Below are positions 11,826-22,225 of a stretch of DNA of 64,000 nucleotides, piece by piece. The stretch's first letter is position 1; every line of letters begins with the position of its first letter. Location: the NCBI GenBank assembly GCA_004194705.1, contig SADC01000292.1, forward strand, positions 1 to 64,000, given 5' to 3'. Below the pieces are notes generated by a model. That model did not search any database. It saw only the letters and a list, made by a program, of their open reading frames with translations, and had not been told where the DNA came from. The DNA comes from Ditylenchus dipsaci. Its lineage: Eukaryota; Nematoda; Chromadorea; Rhabditida; Anguinidae. Position numbers and translations under genes: made by a program.

Positions 11826-12499
11826 ACCAAACTGTTGGGTTTAGAAAAAGGCTCTATGCGCAAGCCATCTCTAATTTAGAGGGCAAGAAAATATTTTCGA
11901 ATCAAGTTCAATTTCGCGTACCGTATTTTCTCTAATTATAGACCCGGGTCTTTTCAACCTATCCCCGAGGGGTCTATAATTTTTCGACCTCCATGCTCAG
12001 AAAAAATTTTACCAAATCTTCAACGGGGGGGGGGGGGGGTGTGGATGGTGGTCACAGTTGTAACCCCCTGGGTGCACACTCTATTTTCAGCAAGTTGAGT
12101 GACTTTAAGAGCAATCGATTGCAACCATTTTTAGCAACTGCTTTACTGTCAGCAGATACTCTAATTGACCACCAAATATAAAAAAATCAGTCAAAAGTAT
12201 ACTTAGATTTAAATTTCACCCATACTATTGACATTCGTAAGGTTCACTAACTTCTCACAGGCAAAAGTGCATGAGGAATCAGATAAATATCGCTCCACGG
12301 AGAAATCACTTCAGAAAAATAGGCAACTTGGGAAGGTTTGACCAAGGAAGAAAAGAAAATTTTCGGGACAGTCCTGGTAGGATGTTTTCCTTTAAAAGTT
12401 TGAAAAATTTTCAGGCAATGTTGTATGGAATATAAGATACTTGCAGTTATTGCTAACAGTGCAGAATTTCTGAGAGCAAAAAAAGATTTTGTTAGTCTT

Positions 12500-12700
12500 T
12501 TATCTTGACGATCGCTTGAATAACTTTATCCTTCGCCGTCCCGTCTGGATCGCCTTCTGCCCGCCGGCTGTCTTCCCCTTTTTCATCTGCCTCTGGCTGT
12601 CCACTTTTCCGACGCCGTCCAGGACGGGACGGGCCCGGCGGACGGGCGCCCCACTATGCTCACAAATGTTTGGAGCTGAATGGTGACTTATCCAAAACAA
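12500..12700 (-). other. Isolated GC-rich island, basic open frame
   Basis: In very AT-rich DNA, about 12530-12660 is strongly GC-rich, with partly mirrored words CCGTCCCGTCTGGATCG and CGTCCAGGACGGGACGG. The minus strand is open for about 60 codons and ends in a basic stretch (MKKGKTAGGQKAIQTGRRR) before a stop at 12500. It lies just downstream of the LRR gene's polyA signal. It could be an exon of another gene, a hairpin, or contaminating or inserted sequence. Function unknown. Confidence 0.25.
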
Positions 12701-12910
12701 TCAAGCTGTGTTCAATAGACCATTTAAAAAGGAATTTCAAGGCTACAATATGGTATCAAAGGATACAAGATAAGGCCCACATTTGATAAAGTATAAGGCT
12801 TCGAAAATCCGCAAAGAACTTATGTTACACCTGTTATTATTAAGATATTGGCGCATTGCTTTAGACACACTTCAATCCTTCATAAAAAACGTGACAAACA
12901 GAATCATTGC

Positions 12911-13205
12911 TTTATTTATACGGAATAATTATGCAAAAGCCATGGATGTTCAATAAAATTATTCTTCTGCTCCTTTTCAAGTTTTGTGCCTAAGTAGATA
13001 AGCGTAAATAAGTTGTCATTTGGTTCATTGTGTTTAGGAAGACTATCTCCATGCTTTTCAACCAATTTTGAATGACCGCTTCCATTGTTTTCCTGCTCAC
13101 ACAATCACAACAGCTAACATTTAGCTGGTTTAACTGATTGCAGGTGTTCAGCACATGAACAATGGACTCTTCAGTGATTAGAGAGCACTCACACACACTC
13201 AAACT
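12911..13205 (-). CDS. LRR (F-box-like) gene, terminal exon and polyA
   Basis: This is the last exon of a minus-strand leucine-rich-repeat gene whose other recognisable exons are 14180-14490, 18702-19001 and 20471-20705. The acceptor reads TATTTTTAG at 13206. The frame reads LSVCECSLITEESIVHVLNT, then CNQLNQLNVSCCDCVS, the usual L..L.L..C pattern of F-box/LRR (FBXL/AMN1-like) proteins, and stops at 12990. A second frame (EKHGDSLPKHNEPNDN through LGTKLEKEQ) stays open to 12916 and would suit an LRR C-terminus better, so there may be a one-base frameshift near 13070. AATAAA on the minus strand lies at 12911-12916. The F-box itself was not found. Confidence 0.55.
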
Positions 13206-13229
13206 CTAAAAATACTAGAATAGTAGAGA

Positions 13230-14140
13230 AAAAACTGGGCTCTAGTTAAGAATCGGTCCCATTTTTTGCCTTGGTCCCTCTTTTGTTTTTTTTGAAATTT
13301 TTTAATTTTTTCTCTGCAAATCTTGCGCTCAACAGTTATTCGCTTGAATGTGTTATTCGTCATTTTCTACAATAAAAATTTTCGAAAAAAACAACAGGGG
13401 AGACCAAGGCAAAAAATGAGACCGATTTTTAACTCGAGCCAAAAAACTCGCCCTATTCCCAAATCCATAGGTTTTTTCGCCTTGGTCCCTTGTTGTTTTA
13501 TTGTGATTTTTTAGACTTAGGCAAGGGTTGGCCAACGCATGTTATGACGGTCTCAAATATGAGTTTTCTAATTTTCTGACTATTTTAGACTACGAAAAAA
13601 TGTTTGTGTCCGTCCTAACGACAGTATCCCCCGAATAAATACTCATTCAAAGAGTATTTTTTCTCTAAGCTAACTAACTTTTCATTTTCGGCTAGGCCTA
13701 AGGCCTAAGCCTGAGTTAGCGCGCTACACATTGCAAAAAGAAAACATAGAAAAAATCAAGGGAACCCAAAATAGTAGGCTTAGAGAAAAATACTCTTTAG
13801 AGGGGGGGGGTTTATTTGGGGGGTTTTACGCGTCCTAACATGCGCTTGCCAAGCCTTGCCTAAGCTTTAAAAGGATATGGATTTTTTCTAGTGAAAAAAA
13901 TTTCCTTTTAGAGCAAGTCGGCTCTTTTTTGGTGCACACAAGTTTTGGTGCAAATAGGATCTTTCTTGGTGCAAATCGGATCTTTTCGCATCCGGTTTGC
14001 ACCAAAAAGATCCAATTTGCACCGAAACCATTTGCACCAAGAAAGAGTCGAGATTTGCACCAGAAAAAATCGATTTCCGCCTAATAACTGCAAAAAATCA
14101 ACAGGGGGACCAAGTCAAAAAAACCTCTAATTTGGGATAG
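13230..14140. repeat. Intron: palindromic CCTTGGTCCC and GGTGCAAAT repeats
   Basis: Between the last two LRR exons lies a foldback at about 13255-13420 with TTTTTGCCTTGGTCCCTC and GAGACCAAGGCAAAAAATGA as arms, plus related CCTTGGTCCCTTG pieces. From about 13925 to 14080 GGTGCAAATcGGATCTTT-type words repeat in both orientations. A G run sits at 13803. No exon was seen. Confidence 0.6.
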
Positions 14141-14179
14141 AATTTTTGTTGTTAGGAATGAAAAACAAGCAAAGAATAC

Positions 14180-14490
14180 CTTGAGTCCAGGCAGCTTTGT
14201 GTAATTGCTTTAACATTTGAATCACTCAATAGTCCTATACCATCCAAATCGAGATGCTCAAGCTGCTGAAGATTCGTCAAATGCAGCAATCCATCTTCGC
14301 TGATGTCTTCATCATCAATTTTGCATAGCAAAAAAGAGAGACTCGTCAACTGACTCATTTGCCCAAAGGATTGAAGTAAGTCGTCAGTAAGCCAGCCTTC
14401 AGAAAATATTTCTAAACAGCTGAGCTCCTTCAAATGGCCAAAGAGGGTACATGACAAGATATATCTCCCGAGATGACAACTTTCTTGAGA
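14180..14490 (-). CDS. LRR gene, internal exon
   Basis: The exon is bounded by acceptor GATATTTTAG (to 14491) and donor AAG|GTATTC (14179). It is open throughout and contains three leucine-rich repeats: LKELSCLEIFSEGWLTDDLL, LTSLSFLLCKIDDEDISED and LEHLDLDGIGLLSDSNVKAI. The last has the LxxLxLxGxxxxxDxxVxAI form typical of cysteine-containing LRRs in F-box proteins. This is the best preserved exon of the gene. Confidence 0.65.
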
Positions 14491-14559
14491 CTAAAATATC
14501 GCATTACTGTTCAAAAAGGGAATAATTCCATAAAAAATTCAAAAAAGTCAATAAATGCC

Positions 14560-14705
14560 GTATTTCCTAATAAAGCTTTCGGGGCTTTATTTCTTGTATG
14601 CTCGAAAATTTATACATAGTAAATAAAAAATGCCATAACTCTGAAGTCCTAGTCAAAAAGGGGGCTGTAATAGTGGGGGTGTTGGCTCCATTAGAGAAAA
14701 TACGG
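14560..14705. mobile_element. MITE-like unit with CCGTATTTtCtctAAT tips
   Basis: GCCGTATTTCCTAATAAAGC on the left and CATTAGAGAAAATACGGC on the right are inverted. Similar tips appear at about 11920, 15628, 28810, 39395, 47470 and 50110, suggesting one terminal-repeat family. The target duplication is unclear. Confidence 0.5.
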
Positions 14706-14924
14706 CATTTGAAGAAGAATTTTGGCGGAAAACATTGTCCTCCTCAGACTAATTTGGGACTCTGACACCGAATTCGTGTTCAGCATGGTTGATTTGATTG
14801 TAGAAGTGCTCTTAAATATTAAAAGCCACCGTCGAAATTCAAATTCCTCTCGAGACAATAATTATTCAAATGTCAAATTTTCCACAAGTTTATGTGTTTT
14901 TGTAGAGACAGAATAATGCTTTGA

Positions 14925-15970
14925 GGGCGGGTTTCGGGTCAGGGTTTCTATCGCCCAAAAATATCGGGTCAAGGTATCAGGGTTTTCCGAAAAGAAATTC
15001 AGGGCCCTGTAAGGACCCTGGTCAAACTGTCAGGGTTGAAGTCAAAAATGTTCTTTTTCGACTGCTGCTCTTCTTCAATAGTTTTTAGCTTTTTGGCATA
15101 TACTTCATGAGTGTTTGCATGCGTAAAAAAAGTTTTTGTACTGACTTAAATTAAATCTTGATCGTTTTTTTAAACTTATCACATTTTGCTTCTTTGGTAG
15201 ATAGTTTGGTGAAAAGGCAAAGTATAGATTACCGGGCTCAAATATTTTTTTATCAGACTTTCATCAAAAAAAATATTTTCAAGGCAAAAGTTTTCGGAAA
15301 GCCTTCCTCATTAAGGAATTCTCGTCCTTAATCCGAATTTGTTAAGATACAAGGAAAAAGAATTTATTAGCTAAGATATACCAATTTTGAGTAAGTAAGT
15401 CAGAAATTTTGCACCGTGTACTTACTTTTGTGAATAACTCAGCTTATGAAATTTAGTTTGATTTGATCTCGACGGATTCTGATTTAGGACAAGATTCCGG
15501 TGTCGAAAATTTTGAAAAAAATTTCCTCAATGATTGACCATTTTTGATAAAAATTTGAAAAAAAAATATTGAGGATAAGTAATCGATGGATATCCAGAAC
15601 ACAGAAAATAATAAAAATATGATTATACCGTATTTTCTCAAATCAATCGACCCCTTTAATGAACCGACCCATGTAGATAGATTGAAAAATAAACCGCCAG
15701 TTAGTTTAATTGAAGGGGCAAACCAGCGCGTTACAGTGCAAATAAAATCCTGGATCAGTAATAAGGTAAGTAGTGAAAAACTCATCAGACACACACATCT
15801 TGGCAGTAAGTAAAAATAGCACTTCTGAAAAATTTGGATTTAGGATCTGGCAAATTTCGGGTCAGGGTTCAGGGTTTTTGAAATCGACCAGGGCGGGTTT
15901 CGGGTCAGTGTTTTTGGTCAAAAACTCGGTCAGGCTGGTCAGAGCTTTGACCTGTTCCTGTCTCTAGTGT
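14925..15970. mobile_element. Foldback with GGGTTTCGGGTCAGGG arms
   Basis: The word GGGCGGGTTTCGGGTCAGG (about 14928) recurs near 15893 beside other GGGTCAGGGTT copies, and TAGAGACAG-type tips occur at 14900 and, inverted, at 15955. Inner parts are AT-rich. The element lies beside a relic encoding DSDTEFVFSMVDL (14758-14870), a repeated word that also occurs near 29060-29165 and 46145-46260. Confidence 0.45.
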
Positions 15971-16578
15971 TTTTTGTCTCGAGAAGAATTTGAATTTTGA
16001 CGATGGCTTTTAATGGCTCACCCTGAGACTGACATAAATTTTTCTGAAATCAATTGATTCTATCAAAAAGTCTTTCTGACATAAATTCAAACTGACAATA
16101 ATTTGTCTTGACACGATTTTTTTAAAATAAAACTTATATTAGCAAAAACTGTTTCGAAATTAATGATTCCAGTAAAAATGGTATTGTCTTGACTTTGGCT
16201 AGTTCTTTGGCTGTATTGGGTTTCGATTTTATTATTTTCAAAATATGACTAGGCAACTAACCCACTTCAACCCTTTCGGTCTCCAGAAGCAGTTGGATGG
16301 TCTTAAAACAAGATTGACTCAGATTCAAAACAAATCGTATTATCATACGTAAAATCGGGTGGTGAATTGGGTTTGATAAGACCAAAACCCCTATTTCAAC
16401 TACTTAACCACAAAACCCGAAATGAGTACCCCTGGTCCAGGTGGATATCCATTTACGAGCGTTAAGCAAATTGATCCATACCGAATAGGTCCACACACGA
16501 ATTGGCTCACATTTGAATTGGTCAAAACTTTTCGAATTCGTTGGATTTTTTTTGGGAATTTAAATTTTTTAGTCTGTA

Positions 16579-16893
16579 CCAACCAAACCAAGTGATCTGC
16601 TTGAAGCAATTTTTTTTACTTTTTCGGGTTCCGGAACATATTGTCTGGACTAATTAGGACATGCCGAAGATGGTTTGATAGTGGTTAAATGCCGTTTTGT
16701 AGGGTATTTTTGAGTTTTAGTAAAATCGAGTTTTGGCAAAACCAATTATTTTGCAAAAATCAAAAATAACCACACAAAAAGGCTTTTTACCACTATCGAA
16801 CCATCTTCAGCATGCCCGAATCAGTCCAGAAAACAGGTTTCGGAACATGAAAAACAAAAAGAAATCGCAACAAGTGGACGACCATTTTGTTTA
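16579..16893. mobile_element. AAGTGG palindromic MITE, degenerate copy
   Basis: Family words ATGCCGAAGATGGTTTGATA and CCATCTTCAGCATGCCCGA mirror around a central palindrome. The outer tips are partly decayed (ACCAAACCAAGTGATCTGC on the left, CAAGTGGACGACCATTTTG on the right). It lies inside the 16015-18152 foldback. Confidence 0.8.
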
Positions 16894-17029
16894 GTTGCTT
16901 CAGACTAAAAAATTTAAATGCCCGCAAAATTTTCAATTTTAAAAAATTTCAAATTATTTGGAAATTGTGGACCAATTCATGTGTGGGTCAATTCGTGTGC
17001 GGACCGATTTTGGATCAATTCGATTAAAG

Positions 17030-17960
17030 TCTGTTAATGGATATTCACCTCAGAAGATACCCATTTCGGGTTTGGGGTCTGGGTTGGTGAAATCGGGATT
17101 TGGTCTTACCAAACCTCATTCACGTCGAATTTTACATTTGATAGCATAGTTTGCTTTTGATTTATTTTTTTTTTATTTTCAGGTTATCCAGGTGGGTATC
17201 CACCTGGATCAGGGATACCTGCACCTAATTTTGGGGTTAGGGTGGATGAAATCGCGATTTCGGTCTCACCAAACCCAATTCCTTACACGATTTTACATAT
17301 GATAGCATAGATTGTTTTTCAAACTATCGAAAAATATTTTTCAGGTTTTCCAGCTGGATATCCACCTCGTTAGGTAGTACCTAACCCAGGTTTCATAGTC
17401 GGGGTTAGGTTTCGGTGGGGAAAATCGTGAATTTGGTCTGAACAAACCCAACTCTTCTCACAATTTTGCATATGATAGGATGGTTTGTTTTTATTTAAAA
17501 AAATTTTTCATTTTTTAGGCCATCCAGCTGGGTGACCACTTGTCAGGTGGTACCTACCCTGGATTTCGGGATTTGTGTGGGTTAAATCGTAATTTTAGTC
17601 CTAACGAACAGGATTCACCACACGATTTTTCATATGATAGGACGGTTTGTTTTTAGTTAAAAAAAATTCATTTTTCAGGCCATCCAGGTGGGTATCCACC
17701 TGAGCCAGGGTACCTACCCCTGAACCAAGGGTACTCAGCCAAAGTTTCAGAGTTAGGATGTTTAAAATCGCAATTTCGGCCCTCTCAAATCCAATTTCTC
17801 ATAGAATTTATGTAAGAAAAAAGTATGTTTCTAATTTTGGGTAAACTTCATTTTTTGATTTTTGATTTCCAGTCCACCGGGATGGATATCCTGTCCAGGT
17901 AGTACCTACCCAAAGTTTTGGTGTTCAGGTTGCTAAAATCGTAAGTTCGGTACTATCAAA
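17030..17960 (+). repeat. 165-bp satellite with exon-like GYPPG units
   Basis: Five to six units of about 160-170 bp repeat. Each has a T-rich run ending TTTTCAG or TTTTTTAG, then a short stretch such as GGCCATCCAGGTGGGTATCC that translates to GHPGGYPP or GYPGGYPPGSG. After this come GGGGTTAGGGT, a GTCTCACCAAACCCA-like word and CATATGATAGCATAG. Some units keep the frame while others have stops. The arrangement resembles tandemly duplicated mini-exons of a proline/glycine/tyrosine-rich protein, now a satellite. The same unit recurs at 36090-37145, at 43455-43510 and in relics at 27810-28260. Confidence 0.75.
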
Positions 17961-18313
17961 CACAATCGCCGATTATCTACAGTTTAAAAACAAATTGAAA
18001 ACAATTATTTGCATAAACATTTAATTACTAAACAAATTTATTCAAAAAAAATCGTGTCAAGACAAATTATTGTCAGTTTTAATTTATGTCAGAAAGACTT
18101 TTTGATAGAATCAATTGATATCAGAAAAATTTATGTCAGTCTCAGGTGAGCCCTTTTAATATTTAAAAGCGTTTTAAATGCAAATTAGCCATGCTGAACA
18201 CGGTTAGACTAGCGAGGGATATTTATCCCGTCAAAATGCTTTTTTAAATATTTCTTGATTGATTTAAACGTTTGCTTAGCCCTGTGAAGACTATGTTTTA
18301 CTGTACTTCAAAG

Positions 18314-18424
18314 TAGGCTTGGGGATTTGGATTCCCGCGGGATTCGGATTTTAGCTTTTGCGCCGGCGGGATTCGGGATCGGATTTAGAAAATTTTTGGG
18401 ATTCCCGTCCTGTCCCCAAGCCTA
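18314..18424. mobile_element. 111-bp hAT-type MITE, TSD CTTCAAAG
   Basis: CTTCAAAG lies at 18306-18313 and 18425-18432. The element begins TAGGCTTGGGGA and ends TCCCCAAGCCTA. The inside repeats GGGATTCGGGAT words. The TAGG start fits the hAT terminal consensus. Sister elements are 21097-21187 and 30031-30503. Confidence 0.9.
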
Positions 18425-18701
18425 CTTCAAAGCACTTTTTAGTGCAGTTTTTCCAAATAGTATGTAGGGTTTGCTGAAAAAGTAGCTGTATTACACCTAA
18501 TTTTGCCTATTTAAGTCAAAAAACCGTTTTCAAAAAATTACACAATTGTTCTTTGGGCCAATCAATTTAAATTGAGTTGTCATAAACCTCGTAATAATAT
18601 TTCATCAGAAAGCTGAGTCTCTGCTCTTTCTGACAAAGTATTAAAGTCATGCATGTGCATCTAAATATAGTATTTGCCATGTGTCCGTCCTACCACGTTT
18701 T

Positions 18702-19001
18702 TTAGAATTTTTGACTTTTTAATTTAATTTTTTTGCAAAATGACATACTATTGAGACGGGATAATATTGAATTTGAATCACATCTTCGAACTACACCCCC
18801 CAGCTCCAAACACTCCAATTGCGGGCATCTATCACCAATTTCAGCAAGTTGAACATTGTCTATATCGAGAGTAATCCACATGTACAAACTTTTGAGTCTG
18901 CAAGGAAAATTATCCAAGGACACATTTCTTAGGCTGTACCAATGCACACTTAAATTTTCAAGCGAATTGCACTTCTTGAAAAAGTCATTCAACGATGAAG
19001 T
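18702..19001 (-). CDS. LRR gene, internal exon
   Basis: The acceptor is TTTTTGCAG (to 19002). The open frame reads LNDFFKKCNSLENLSVHWYS, then LKSLYMWITLDIDNVQLAEI and CPQLECLELGG, a typical LRR spacing with the RCPQLECLEL cysteine-type repeat. The 3' limit is unsure: a donor GTGTAG just after LECLELGG is possible, otherwise the frame runs to a stop at 18702 through lower-quality sequence. Confidence 0.6.
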   Translation of the reverse strand, partial: TSSLNDFFKKCNSLENLSVHWYSLRNVSLDNFPCRLKSLYMWITLDIDNVQLAEIGDRCPQLECLELGGVVRRCDSNSILSRLNSMSFCKKIKLKSQKF

Positions 19002-19409
19002 CTGCAAAAATTAATTGCAATAAATCTTATTTAAATTGTAGAATGTCCCAAAATTGGGCTGGTGCATAATCCGAAATGTTGAAAAAAGCTTACAAGGGAG
19101 GGTAGGAAATGACCGTGCAAAGACATTTTTTTACAAACTAGTAAAGAAACCCTACTTTATTAACCTAGATTTATCATGCTTTATTATGCCAGACTTTTTG
19201 CCAAACTATAACGTGTAATGGGTTTTTTGAGCACGTGAAGAGTTTGAAAATAGGCTTTGTAAAAAATAAAGCAATTAAAGCACTTTTTACCAGTTCTGTT
19301 CGTGGCGTAGTGGGTAGTGTGATTATGGGTTGTGTTCCTTTTTCCGGACTCGAACAAAACGAGAACTAATTAGACAAAATTTTAGAAAAGTCAAAAAAAA
19401 TTAACACTT

Positions 19410-19477
19410 CCAGAGGGAATCGAACCGACGACCGACTTTCGCAGTCCACCGCCGCTTTACCACTAGGCCACCGATGC
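19410..19477 (-). tRNA. tRNA-like sequence (degenerate, Gly-type 5' half)
   Basis: On the minus strand the sequence starts GCATCGGTGGCCTAGTGGTA, close to the tRNA-Gly 5' half including a good A box, and continues to GTCGGTTCGATTCCCTC, a good B box. The anticodon arm pairs as GACT/AGTC around a short loop, and the 3' acceptor strand does not complement the 5' one. I read it as a tRNA pseudogene or tRNA-derived SINE head rather than a working tRNA. Confidence 0.4.
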
Positions 19478-19689
19478 TATTGAACGAAGTAAGTGTTTTT
19501 GATTACTTATTCCACGCAGAGTGCTAAACTAAAATATATTTTAGAGCAATTTATTATAAACAAGTAAATACTTTAAAAAAGCCAAAAGTAGGGCTACGTT
19601 CTGAGTATAAAATTGTGTATTTTGAAAATTTTCAAAAAATTCTGAAAGGTTGGAAACTTTTTTTAGAATTTTCGTTTTTTCTGTGTTTT

Positions 19690-19935
19690 TTACGGACGGT
19701 ACTTTTTTCTGCCCCCAAATTACTTCTTTTGCCCTCTAAATCTTTTTTTTCTGCCCCAAATTACTTCTTTTTGCCCTCTAAACCTTTTTTTCTGCCCCCA
19801 AATTACTTCTTTTTGCCCTCTAAATCTTTTTTCTGCCCCAAATTTGAAATCCCCCTAATTACTCTTTTTTGCCCCCAAATTACTTTTTTCTGCCCCCAAA
19901 TTACTTTTTCTGCCCCCAAATTTTCAAAAAAATGC
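19690..19935 (+). repeat. TTTTTCTGCCCCCAAATTAC tandem array
   Basis: About ten units of roughly 20-25 bp occur, alternating TGCCCCCAAATTAC and TGCCCTCTAAATC. A similar GCCCTCAAATT array is at 23050-23190. No coding is inferred. Confidence 0.8.
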
Positions 19936-20470
19936 CCCCAGATTTTTCTCTCTCATCGTTTTTAGTCAAAATTTTCGCGAGAATTTAAATTTTTTCAGTC
20001 AAAAAGTAACTTGGATTGGTCAGAATCCCGCTCCGAATGGCCAGAAGCCCTGAAAATTGGTTTTTTGGGGGTTTACTAAAGGGGAGTAAACTTTTGCGAA
20101 AATTCGATTGGGTGGATAATAATTCCAGTCCGATCGGCTGAATCGCTCAGAATTTCACCCTGAACCATTCTCAACTATCTTAAACCGTCCTAAGCACTGA
20201 TTAGGGCAGACTCTAAGAACGGCACGGCACCGACTCTAAGAACTCCAGCACCGGTGCCACTTACAACACTGCTTGGCGGTTAACAATCAAAACGAGCCGA
20301 TCTTTTTTTTAAACAAAATCCTATAGTCCAGGCTTAACAATAAGCTGTCTGCCAAAGTCATGAGCAAATGTGGGTGAAAAAGTTTTGACACCTTTGCTCA
20401 ATGAAACTGAATACGGTAGTTATGCACCGACCAATAGAAAGCAGAACTTAAATATTTGTTAATAACTCAC

Positions 20471-20705
20471 ACTTGAAACATATCCTATAATATCAATACT
20501 TCTTAGAGTGCTGAAGCGGCTAGCTATTTGTAAAAGCTCAGCATTATCAATTTCACAGCAAAAAGTATCCAGACTCTCCAGTTGATTAGCTGGAATTCGC
20601 ATCAAAAGATTGTCCCAGCAATAAGTAAAATTATGAGGGCAATATATCCATTGAATTTTACATCTCTTAAATAGGAAGCACATCTGCTGGCTAGGGCAGC
20701 AAACT
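20471..20705 (-). CDS. LRR gene, upstream exon with frameshift
   Basis: The acceptor AACTTTCAG lies at 20706 and the donor AAGT|GTGAGT at 20470. The first part reads FAALASRCASYLRDVKFNGY. The second part reads, in another frame, NQLESLDTFCCEIDNAELLQ and then FSTLRSIDIIGYVSS. Both are LRR-like, so one base appears lost or gained between about 20610 and 20645. Further upstream exons, including any F-box, were not found; the region upstream is occupied by nested transposons. Confidence 0.5.
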
Positions 20706-21096
20706 GAAAGTTAGCAATGAATAAAGTTTTCATATCAAAATTTCGAAATAATTTTTTTTTGCGGAAAAATTCGTCCTGGTCCAATTCAGGGACCTCCTGG
20801 TAGTTTTTGGAACTGTCTCAGAACTTACGTTTTTATCGATGCTCTAGTAGGCATGATTAGATGCAAGGCTATACTCAAAATGATGCCAGGTAGCAAGACT
20901 ACATTTTGAAAATAAGGTTGTATATTATTACATCTATAACATTTGCAAACAAACAAAAGTTCTCAAAAAAGTCCAAAAATTTTCGAAAGTTTGGAACTTT
21001 TCTTTATAGAATTCTTTTTTGTTGCAAATTTTACAAGTAAAGTCATATACAACCTTATTCTCAGAATTTATTCTTGCTATCCGGCATCATTTTGAG

Positions 21097-21187
21097 TAGG
21101 GTTGTGAAAATGCTCGAGCAAATTTATTTCGAGCATATGCTCTTTTTTCGCCAATCTGCTCGAGAATATGCTCGTTTCACAACCCTA
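21097..21187. mobile_element. 91-bp hAT-type MITE, TSD ATTTTGAG
   Basis: ATTTTGAG lies at 21089-21096 and 21188-21195. The ends are TAGGGTTGTGAAA and TTTCACAACCCTA. The inside repeats GCTCGAG and GAGCATATGCTC. It has no coding capacity. Confidence 0.92.
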
Positions 21188-21354
21188 ATTTTGAGTATAG
21201 ACTTGCATCTAATCATGTCTATTCAGGGCTCCGAATGAAAAATTTCAAAAAAAAACATTTGGGTAAAAAAGGACATTTCGACTATTTTTGAAGTGAAAGG
21301 GTCATTTTATCCAGTGCTTGTTGCCATTTTGAAGCGAAAAAAAAAGATTTTGAC

Positions 21355-22225
21355 CAGGGTTCGTAGATCGAAAATCGCAAAAGCAGGATTCTGATTTCAA
21401 AAAGCAGGATTTAGTACAAAAATTTTGGCGAAAGCAGGACAACAAATCCAGACAGCAATAATTTCTTTATTCAACCAATTCAACAACCAGAATCAACAAA
21501 TCACAAAACCGGATCAATATTTTTCGCTACTTTGGGCTTCCTTGAGCAAATCCTTGTTTCGGAGAAAGTAGTCGAAAGCCTCCTCACATTGCAACGGAGC
21601 ACACTTGATAGAGACGAGTGCATTGACAGTGGAAACTTGTAGTCGATTCCTCTCATCAGTCCAAATTCTTTTGACCAGCGAGAAGACGGTTTCACAATAC
21701 GCGTTCGAAGGAAGGGACTTAGAAGAGCTCGGACGACCTTCTTCAATTCCAGCATGCCGATTTCGCTTCTGTTGCACAAATTCCTAAACACGTTAGATTA
21801 GCGTCTCGTTTTACAATGTTTTGAGAGTACCTCTCCATCGGTTTCATCTGACTCCAATTCTTCTTCATCATAGATATCTGGGAAGCTTGGATTGTTATTT
21901 GCCGGCTCGACGACCAGAACTTCTTGAACATCCTGCGCTTCATTTGACTGCGATTCTTGGGCAACTTCCTCATCGACCTTTTTGCTTCTCTTAGCTTGTT
22001 TGAAAATAGAGAACATCCTGTAAATTTTTAACATTAAGTCATTGAAGAACATGAAAAACACGAAATAGAAAAAACAGAAAAATGAATAAATAAAAAGCAG
22101 TTGCAACAAATATGTAAGTAAGAGCCAAGGTTCTCTTCTAAAATTCCTGCTTTTTCGAAATCAAAAAGCAGGATTGAACTCAAAAGCAGGAAATTCCTGC
22201 TAAAGCAGGACATCTACGAACCCTG
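21355..22225 (-). mobile_element. Internally deleted hAT element, TSD ATTTTGAC
   Basis: ATTTTGAC lies at 21347-21354 and 22226-22233. Ends CAGGGTTCGTAGAT and ATCTACGAACCCTG are inverted, and AAGCAGGATT words repeat near each end. The element keeps a two-exon coding region for a hAT dimerisation domain on the minus strand. It lacks room for the catalytic core, so it should depend on a full-length relative. Confidence 0.92.
21514..22016 (-). CDS. hAT transposase C-terminal (dimerisation) domain, two exons
   Basis: Exon 1 (21831-22016) starts at an ATG reading MFSIFKQAKRSKKVDEE and continues into an acidic linker (DIYDEEELESDETDGE). The donor is GAG|GTACTC, a 47-base intron follows, and the acceptor is GTGTTTAG. 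Exon 2 (21514-21783) is open to TGA. It contains SLPSNAYCETVFSLVKRIWT, then DERNRLQVSTVNALV, the hallmark (S/N-A..E..FS.....W...RNRL....V..L) of the hATC domain that holds hAT transposases together. The DDE catalytic residues and the zinc finger are missing. An upstream acceptor just before the ATG suggests earlier exons once existed. The product could be a short dimerisation-only protein, or simply what remains after internal deletion. Confidence 0.8.

Larger units (their letters stand above)
16015..18152. mobile_element. 2.1-kb foldback, 8-bp TSD CTTTTAAT, GYPPG satellite cargo
   Basis: CTTTTAAT lies at 16007-16014 and again at 18153-18160. The element starts GGCTCACCCTGAGACTG and ends with the near-perfect inverse. 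Arms of about 110 bp (GACATAAATTTTTCTGA, AATCAATTGATTCTATCAAA, TTTGTCTTGACACGATTTTT) mirror each other. The loop carries an AAGTGG-type MITE (16579-16893) and the tandem GYPPG satellite. The insertion split an older repeat, whose halves end at 16006 and resume at 18161. The 8-bp duplication fits hAT-like transposition, although the GGCTC tip departs from the usual YARNG start. Confidence 0.88.

Noticed and set aside
17030..17960. CRISPR-like array of spaced repeats
   Set aside because: Units of 160-170 bp with similar rather than unique spacers in eukaryotic-type DNA form a satellite, not a CRISPR array.
21501..21791. Separate overlapping genes on the same strand at 21.5-22.1 kb
   Set aside because: The overlapping frames resolve into one two-exon hATC coding region once the 47-base intron is removed.
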